Below, in pieces: positions 1 through 5,661 of a DNA stretch of 5,661 nucleotides (the first letter of the stretch is position 1; each line of letters starts with the position of its first letter). The notes under the pieces are model-generated. The model was not told where the DNA came from. It worked only from the letters and a program-made list of their open reading frames with translations, and did no database searches. The stretch comes from Paracoccaceae bacterium (GTDB taxonomy: Bacteria > Pseudomonadota > Alphaproteobacteria > Rhodobacterales > Rhodobacteraceae), in assembly GCA_003561595.1 (NCBI GenBank), contig PWWF01000168.1:1-5661 (forward strand). The letters run 5' to 3'. Both the position numbers and the translations under genes were made by a program.

Positions 1-98
1 AACGAGCGGTAGAATGCGAAATGGGTTCCCGTTGTCAGATAGCACGCAAACCATTGCCATTGCGGCAGGGTGGCAGGATCCGTGCAGAAGCTGAACAT
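1..98 (-). CDS. Polar amino-acid ABC transporter permease, N-terminal fragment (runs off the window)
   Basis: This is the first 32 codons of a gene that continues past the left edge. The ATG at 98-96 opens a protein starting MFSFCTDPATLPQWQWFACY and continuing LTTGTHFAFYRS. From family knowledge, the pattern C-Y-L-T-T-G-x-H-x-A-F-Y-x-S is the N-terminus of HisQ/HisM-type inner-membrane permeases (BPD_transp_1) in Rhodobacteraceae, just before the first membrane helix. No membrane segment is inside the window yet. An AAGGG ribosome binding site lies at 113-109, 10 nt before the ATG. It follows the binding-protein gene after 64 nt, on the same strand, as expected for an ATPase, binding protein, permease operon. 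A second permease gene probably follows, but this is inference. The fragment is too short for its own six-frame ORF call, and recognition is from memory of the family. Confidence 0.75.
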   Translation of the reverse strand, partial: MFSFCTDPATLPQWQWFACYLTTGTHFAFYRS

Positions 99-118
99 GG
101 CGGGATGGCCCTTGAACG

Positions 119-145
119 CGGCAGGCCCGGCATGCGGGCCTGCCG
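119..145 (-). terminator. Intercistronic stem-loop after the binding-protein gene
   Basis: A perfect 11-bp inverted repeat (arms 119-129 and 135-145, core GCAGGCCCG / CGGGCCTGC) encloses a 5-nt loop. It sits 17 nt after the binding-protein stop and 20 nt before the permease ATG. On the minus strand no clear T-run follows it (CGTTCAAGGG), so it is probably not a strong terminator. In ABC importer operons a hairpin in this position commonly stabilises the upstream message or lowers downstream expression, so that binding protein is made in excess over membrane components. That role is inferred from position. Confidence 0.6.
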
Positions 146-162
146 ACTGACAGCGTGACGGC

Positions 163-897
163 TCAGAACTTGGACATCTCGTCGCCGAACCACTCGTCGA
201 TCAACGCGTTGATCGAGCCATCCTCGCGCATCTCCATGATGATCGCCGTGAAGGTCTCGCGCAACTCGTCATCGGATTGCCGGATGCCTGCACCAGTCCC
301 CTCACCCGGGAAGAAATCCTCGCCGATGAAGACCAGTTCACCCCCCGAATCCGCGACATAGGCCGAGAGGAAATTCTTGTCCGCCAGCACGGCATCGGCC
401 TCGCCATTGCGCACGGCCGAGATGGTTTCATCCGGGGTGGGGAATTCCAGCGCGGCCGCATCGCTATCCGCAACGATCCCGGCCTGAACCGTGTTCGACT
501 GGACCGCGATGACGCCATCCTCGATCACCGACTCATCCGTTCCCGCCAGCGCCATGTGGGCCGAAGGGTCGGAGGGCAGGTAGTTTTCGGTAAACGAGAT
601 CACCTCGGCGCGCGCCTCGGTAATGCTCATGCCTGCCATGATGACATCGTAATTGCCTGCAACCAGATTGGGGATGATCGTGTCCCAGTCATTCAGGACC
701 CATTCGCAGGTCAGCCCCGCGCGTTCGCAGATCTCGTTGCCCAGATCGATCTCGAAGCCAACGATCTCGTTATCGTCATTGATGAAGTTCCATGGAGGAT
801 AGGCGCCTTCGGTGCCGATGCGCACAACATCCTGCGCCATGGCGCCCGAGGCCATGAAGGCCATCGCGGCGGCGAGTGTAAGGGTCGTCTTTTTCAT
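163..897 (-). CDS. Amino-acid ABC transporter periplasmic substrate-binding protein (SBP family 3, HisJ/ArgT-like)
   Basis: This 244-aa protein is the periplasmic receptor that captures an amino acid and delivers it to the membrane permeases. Residues 1-21 form a classical Sec signal peptide (MKK, a hydrophobic core, then AMA before Q22). The mature part starts with RIGTEGAYPPWNF (about 26-38) and GFEIDLGNEICERAGLTCEW (47-66), the SBP_bac_3 signature. Cys57 and Cys64 match the disulfide pair of HisJ. SITEAR with Arg96 and DAVLADK with Asp173 fit the ligand carboxylate- and amino-binding positions of that family by comparison from memory. Length is typical. The ATG at 897 is preceded by GGGAG (908-904) with a 6-nt gap. 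It lies 35 nt after the ATPase gene and shares its operon. The mature chain is very acidic, with about 45 Asp/Glu against 9 Lys/Arg, as in secreted proteins of salt-adapted bacteria. Specificity (Lys/Arg/Orn/His or an opine-like ligand) cannot be fixed. Confidence 0.93.
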   Translation of the reverse strand: MKKTTLTLAAAMAFMASGAMAQDVVRIGTEGAYPPWNFINDDNEIVGFEIDLGNEICERAGLTCEWVLNDWDTIIPNLVAGNYDVIMAGMSITEARAEVISFTENYLPSDPSAHMALAGTDESVIEDGVIAVQSNTVQAGIVADSDAAALEFPTPDETISAVRNGEADAVLADKNFLSAYVADSGGELVFIGEDFFPGEGTGAGIRQSDDELRETFTAIIMEMREDGSINALIDEWFGDEMSKF

Positions 898-932
898 GGT
901 CGTCTCCCGTGTTGGTTGTGGTGATTATGGCC

Positions 933-1706
933 TCAGGCCGCGTCAGAGTGGCTGAGGAACTTGCGCAATCGCGCAGTTTGCGGCGTCTTGAACAGCGACT
1001 CCGGTGGTCCCTGTTCCTCGATCTTGCCGTCATGCAGGAACACGACGTGATCGGATACATCAGCGGCCATGCGCATGTCATGGGTCACGATCAGCATCGT
1101 GCGCCCCTCTTCGGCCAGCGCGCGGATGACGCGCACGACCTCTTTCTCCAGTTCCGGGTCCAGCGCTGATGTCGGCTCATCGAATAACAGCGCTTCGGGC
1201 TGCATGCAAAGCGCGCGCGCGATGGCGGCGCGCTGCTGCTGGCCACCGGACATCTGGGCCGGATAGACATCGGCCTTGTCGCCGATCCCCACCTTGTCCA
1301 GCAACTCGCGCGCCCGCGCCTCAACCTCGGCGCGGTCCTGTTTCAGCACCGAAAGCGGCGCTTCCATCACATTTTGCAGCACCGTCATATGGGACCAGAG
1401 GTTAAAACTCTGGAACACCATGCTCAGATTGGTGCGAATGCGCGTGACCTGGCTGCGATCGGCCGGATGGCGGTGCAGCCCGCTGCCCTTCCAGCGCACT
1501 GGCTCGCCCTTGAACAGTATATCGCCCTGCTGGCTGTCCTCAAGCAGGTTGCAGCAGCGCAGCAGCGTCGATTTCCCGGACCCGGACGATCCGATCAGCG
1601 ACACCACATCGCCTTTCTGCGCGTTGATGCTGACGCCCTTGAGCACATCCAGAGTCCCGTAGGACTTGTGCAATGCGCGAATTTCGATGACCGGCGTTTT
1701 GGGCAT
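933..1706 (-). CDS. Polar amino-acid ABC transporter ATP-binding protein (HisP-like)
   Basis: This 257-aa cytoplasmic ATPase powers uptake through the permeases encoded downstream. All motifs of an active ABC ATPase are visible: Walker A GSSGSGKST (39-47), Q-loop Gln99 in SMVFQ, the signature MSGGQQQR (152-159), Walker B ALLFDEP (172-178) with catalytic Glu177, the D-loop SALD (180-183) and switch His209 in VTHD. The insertion before the Q-loop (about 70-95) and the segment FNLWSHMTVLQNVMEAP are typical of the HisP/OccP polar amino-acid group, and HisP is about the same length. The ATG at 1706 is the first in frame, with MPKTPVIEIR running straight into the first beta strand. Its ribosome binding site is weak (GGA in AAACGGACCCC). 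It is first in an operon with the binding protein and permease. The upstream gap carries a palindrome that could be its operator. Confidence 0.94.
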   Translation of the reverse strand: MPKTPVIEIRALHKSYGTLDVLKGVSINAQKGDVVSLIGSSGSGKSTLLRCCNLLEDSQQGDILFKGEPVRWKGSGLHRHPADRSQVTRIRTNLSMVFQSFNLWSHMTVLQNVMEAPLSVLKQDRAEVEARARELLDKVGIGDKADVYPAQMSGGQQQRAAIARALCMQPEALLFDEPTSALDPELEKEVVRVIRALAEEGRTMLIVTHDMRMAADVSDHVVFLHDGKIEEQGPPESLFKTPQTARLRKFLSHSDAA

Positions 1707-1772
1707 GGGGTCCGTTTACAGCGATTTGCGCCATTAGGACCAAGGGCGGCAGGTTTGGCAAGTCTTGCAGAA

Positions 1773-1784
1773 GCGAAATTTCGC
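1773..1784. promoter_or_regulatory. 12-bp perfect palindrome, candidate operator of the ABC importer operon
   Basis: GCGAAATTTCGC is perfectly palindromic. It is extended imperfectly by GCAGA on one side and TCTGC on the other (about 1767-1793). It lies 66 nt upstream of the ATPase ATG, a usual place for a regulator of that operon. A second, inverted copy of half of it is present: GATTTGCG at 1723-1730 against CGCAAATC at 1782-1789. The A/T centre and flanking GC half-sites resemble sites of dimeric regulators such as the Lrp/AsnC family, which often control amino-acid transport, but no regulator gene is in view and this assignment is a guess. No convincing -35/-10 pair could be fixed between it and the gene. 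Confidence 0.4.
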
Positions 1785-1851
1785 AAATCTGCGTGCGAAT
1801 GCAGCCTCACTGCCTAACACCGCGCCGGTTGCGGCTGGTCATGGACGCCCA

Positions 1852-1923
1852 GCCCCCCTGCTCCGCTTGCGCGGGATGCAGGGGTGGGCGGGTGGGCATG
1901 CCGCGCAAGTGGAGCAGGGGGGC
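1852..1923. repeat. Long inverted repeat (23-bp arms) with a G-rich loop, downstream of clpB
   Basis: The arms 1852-1874 and 1901-1923 pair over 23 positions with one exception (G1865 opposite T1910, a wobble pair in RNA). A mismatch at 1875/1900 is followed by four more pairs (ATGC 1876-1879 with GCAT 1896-1899, sharing G1896 with the G-rich tract). The remaining loop is almost entirely the tract at 1881-1896. The element starts 33 nt past the clpB stop and could end the clpB message, but no T-run follows on the minus strand. It could equally be a dispersed REP-like element or a cruciform. Its right arm overlaps a second hairpin (1917-1939), so the two cannot form together. Confidence 0.7.
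1881..1896 (+). other. G-quadruplex motif (four G-tracts, one-base loops)
   Basis: GGGGTGGGCGGGTGGG meets the canonical pattern of four runs of at least three G separated by single bases, which is the loop length associated with the most stable parallel quadruplexes. It is on the plus strand, the template strand for clpB and the ABC operon, so a clpB read-through RNA would carry the C-rich complement. It sits exactly at the apex of the long inverted repeat. Folding is predicted from the pattern only. Confidence 0.6.
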
Positions 1924-1939
1924 GCGAAACCCGCCCCCC
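1917..1939 (-). terminator. GC-only hairpin just after clpB, possible terminator
   Basis: GGGGGGCG (1917-1924) pairs perfectly with CGCCCCCC (1932-1939) around a 7-nt loop, starting 17 nt after the clpB stop codon. In the minus-strand transcript it would be the first strong structure after clpB. There is no following T-run, so intrinsic termination is doubtful. It also shares bases 1917-1923 with the larger inverted repeat, and the two structures exclude each other. Confidence 0.4.
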
Positions 1940-1955
1940 CCCGCTTCCGACTTGC

Positions 1956-4568
<2,613 letters not shown>

Positions 4569-4577
4569 GTCTTGTCT

Positions 4578-4583
4578 CTCCTT
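4578..4583 (-). promoter_or_regulatory. clpB ribosome binding site (fixes the start at 4568)
   Basis: On the minus strand this reads AAGGAG, with 9 nt to the ATG at 4568. It is the strongest Shine-Dalgarno match in the gap and decides against the longer reading from 4745. Confidence 0.85.
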
Positions 4584-4647
4584 GCAAAGCACCCTTTGGC
4601 GGGGTCTGCCTGCGATGCAGCGCAATCCCCTGTCGGGCCTTGTCAGG

Positions 4648-4677
4648 GATGTGGGGAGTGCGAAGGCCTGTTGCAAG
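4648..4677 (-). promoter_or_regulatory. Candidate sigma-32 (heat-shock) promoter of clpB
   Basis: On the minus strand CTTGCAA (4677-4671) is followed after exactly 14 nt by CCCCACATC (4656-4648). The E. coli sigma-32 consensus is CTTGAA, 13-14 nt, CCCCATnTA, so both boxes and the spacing fit well, with deviations in the 3' part of each box. Transcription would start near 4641, giving a leader of about 70 nt. clpB is a classic sigma-32 gene in proteobacteria, which supports the reading. A second -35-like CTTGAA (4813-4808) lies further up but has a poor -10 partner. Confidence 0.5.
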
Positions 4678-4743
4678 ATGACCACAGGCGTGACCTTGCG
4701 GTTTTTTCCGCCAGTCGCACCCGGCCCCATGCCCCGCAGGGGC

Positions 4744-4797
4744 AAGCGCCCGTGAGCGGGTCATGGGCGGGTGGGTGGGGACCCCGAACGGGCGCTT
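4744..4797. repeat. Inverted repeat (10-bp arms) with a G-quadruplex motif in its loop, upstream of clpB
   Basis: AAGCGCCCGT (4744-4753) pairs perfectly with ACGGGCGCTT (4788-4797) around a 34-nt loop. The loop contains GGGCGGGTGGGTGGGG (4765-4780, plus strand), a four-tract G-quadruplex motif with one-base loops. On the plus strand the right arm runs into TTTT (4796-4799), terminator-like for rightward transcription, yet no plus-strand gene ends here. A small hairpin (TGCCCC 4730-4735 with GGGGCA 4739-4744) abuts the left arm. Function unknown. Confidence 0.6.
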
Positions 4798-4819
4798 TTC
4801 TCCTCTGTTCAAGCAAGAA

Positions 4820-4848
4820 GGGGCGGCAGAATACCATTCTGCCGCCCC
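4820..4848 (-). terminator. Rho-independent terminator of the ask transcript
   Basis: A perfect 13-bp stem (4820-4832 with 4836-4848, GGGGCGGCAGAAT / ATTCTGCCGCCCC) has a 3-nt loop. It is followed on the minus strand by the T-rich TTCTTGCTT and lies 23 nt past the ask stop. The position implies that ask is the last gene of its operon and that clpB is transcribed independently. Confidence 0.85.
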
Positions 4849-4871
4849 GTTTAACCCATGTTCCATGTCTT

Positions 4872-5661
4872 TCAGGCCGCCTTGGGCACGTCTTCCTGTG
4901 CCTGCGCGGGCACGAATTCGGCATGCAGGGCGCGGATGGCATCTTCCATCGCCTCGCGCGGGACCAGTAGCTGCACATCCACCCGGCGCAACCCCTGCTG
5001 CGCGGCCAGAACCTGCAGTTTCTCAGCCTCCAACGTGCGCAGGCAGCGCGCCAGCACCGACATCTCGCTCAGATCGGCACCGATCACCGACACCAGTGCC
5101 AGCGGGCGGGCGCTGATCTCGGCATTCGGGTAGGATTTCAGCACTTCCTGTTCGGCCCGGCGGATCGATTTCAGCGACCCGGACAGGTAATGCGTGATCG
5201 TGTTGGCATTCGAATGCTTGGACACGATCCAGACATCATGGCGCGTGAGCGCCTCCAGAATACAGGCATCATAGCCCTTTACGCCCACCATATCCGGCTC
5301 ATGCACCTCAAACGCATGCACCTCGAGGCCCGTGACCATATCGACCCGGCCTTTCATCCCGCCATCGGGGCCGATCAGCGTGCCGGGGTCTTCGGGCTCG
5401 AACGCATGTTTCACGCGCAGCGGCACATCGGCCCGACGCAACACACGCGCGGCATTGGGATGGATCGCCTCCATCCCAAGATTTGAAAGCTGGTCGGCGA
5501 CATCATAGCTCGTCCGCCCGATCTTGACGGTATTCTCCAACCCCACAACGCGCGGATCGGCCGAGGACAGGTGGAATTCCTTGTGAATGATCGCCTCTGC
5601 CGCCTGCGTGCGGGCCGCCAGATGCGCAAACACGACCTCGGAATAGCCGCGATCATATTCG
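4872..5661 (-). CDS. ask: Aspartokinase, ectoine-pathway type (Ask_Ect), C-terminal part
   Basis: The enzyme phosphorylates L-aspartate to aspartyl-4-phosphate, the first step towards aspartate semialdehyde and, in ectoine producers, towards the osmoprotectant ectoine. The window holds the last 262 residues; the frame stays open to the edge (first residues EYDRGYSE), so the GTG at 5633 is an internal Val codon, not the start. Visible features are AIIHKEFHLSSADPRVVG (about 23-40), IGRTSYDVADQLSNLGMEAIHP (47-68) and the end of the kinase domain at FEPEDPGTLI (87-96). Two ACT regulatory domains follow (from about 106 and about 187), with NANTITHY (151-158) between. From family knowledge the HKEFHLSSADP, YDVADQLxNLGMEAIHP and NANTITHY stretches mark the ectoine-associated class rather than ordinary LysC. 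Full-length members have roughly 470-480 residues. A terminator follows at once, as for the last gene of an ectABC-ask operon, whose other genes would lie beyond the right edge. Confidence 0.88.
   Translation of the reverse strand, partial: EYDRGYSEVVFAHLAARTQAAEAIIHKEFHLSSADPRVVGLENTVKIGRTSYDVADQLSNLGMEAIHPNAARVLRRADVPLRVKHAFEPEDPGTLIGPDGGMKGRVDMVTGLEVHAFEVHEPDMVGVKGYDACILEALTRHDVWIVSKHSNANTITHYLSGSLKSIRRAEQEVLKSYPNAEISARPLALVSVIGADLSEMSVLARCLRTLEAEKLQVLAAQQGLRRVDVQLLVPREAMEDAIRALHAEFVPAQAQEDVPKAA

Larger units (their letters stand above)
4569..4871. other. 303-nt gene-free gap between ask and clpB
   Basis: No coding region is supported here. Reading from the ask side, it contains the ask terminator, a stray -35-like CTTGAA, the inverted repeat with the G-rich loop, the small hairpin at 4730-4744, the candidate heat-shock promoter and the clpB ribosome binding site. 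The short frames that cross it look like shadows. Confidence 0.7.

Noticed and set aside
277..924. Plus-strand frames opposite the binding protein and ATPase genes
   Set aside because: They are shadows of well-supported minus-strand genes and have no domain or ribosome binding site.
1711..1745. TTGGTC, 17 nt, TGTAAA as the importer promoter
   Set aside because: Transcription would start at or inside the start codon, and an alternative TTGCCA/TAATGG pair has a 19-nt spacer. Neither is convincing.
1934..1942. A run of nine C as a phase-variable tract
   Set aside because: It lies outside any gene and promoter box, and is explained as one arm of the post-clpB hairpin.
4569..4640. A ROSE-type RNA thermometer in the clpB leader
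   Set aside because: No stem covering the AAGGAG site with a bulged G-containing anti-SD strand was seen by eye, and such elements are mainly known from small heat-shock genes.
4569..4745. A 59-residue N-terminal extension of ClpB from an upstream ATG
   Set aside because: The extension has no family similarity, crosses the candidate promoter, and ignores the strong AAGGAG site and conserved MNLEKF start at 4568.
5631..5633. GTG as the start of a 253-aa aspartokinase
   Set aside because: The frame stays open and conserved (EYDRGYSEV) to the window edge, so this is an internal Val codon of a truncated gene.

Overview
This window comes from a GC-rich alphaproteobacterium, most likely a halophilic or haloalkaliphilic member of the Rhodobacteraceae. 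That reading rests on gene content and protein style recognised by eye: an aspartokinase of the ectoine-pathway type, an alphaproteobacterial ClpB, and a strongly acidic periplasmic binding protein. No database search was possible. All recognised genes lie on the minus strand, so transcription runs from high to low coordinates.

In transcription order: (1) positions 5661-4872 hold the C-terminal half of the ectoine-type aspartokinase (ask), cut by the window edge. It is followed by a perfect 13-bp terminator hairpin (4820-4848). (2) Positions 4871-4569 are a 303-nt gap with no gene. It holds that terminator, a GC-rich inverted repeat whose loop carries a G-quadruplex motif (4744-4797), a candidate heat-shock (sigma-32 type) promoter (4648-4677) and the clpB ribosome binding site. 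(3) Positions 4568-1956 are complete clpB, the disaggregase, 870 aa. (4) Positions 1955-1707 are a 249-nt gap. It holds two overlapping GC-rich hairpins, the larger again with a G-quadruplex motif in its loop (1852-1923), and then a 12-bp palindrome (1773-1784) that is a candidate operator for the next operon. (5) Positions 1706-1 are a polar amino-acid ABC importer: ATPase (933-1706), periplasmic binding protein (163-897), an intercistronic hairpin (119-145), and the first 32 codons of a permease (1-98) that leaves the window.

Functionally the three units fit a stress- and salt-adapted cell. Ask feeds aspartyl phosphate towards ectoine, ClpB rescues aggregated protein with DnaK/DnaJ/GrpE, and the ABC system imports a basic or polar amino acid whose identity the sequence does not fix. 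The genes themselves are ordinary. The unusual part is non-coding: both gaps flanking clpB contain an inverted repeat whose loop is a same-strand, four-tract G-quadruplex motif with one-nucleotide loops, sharing a 12-base core.
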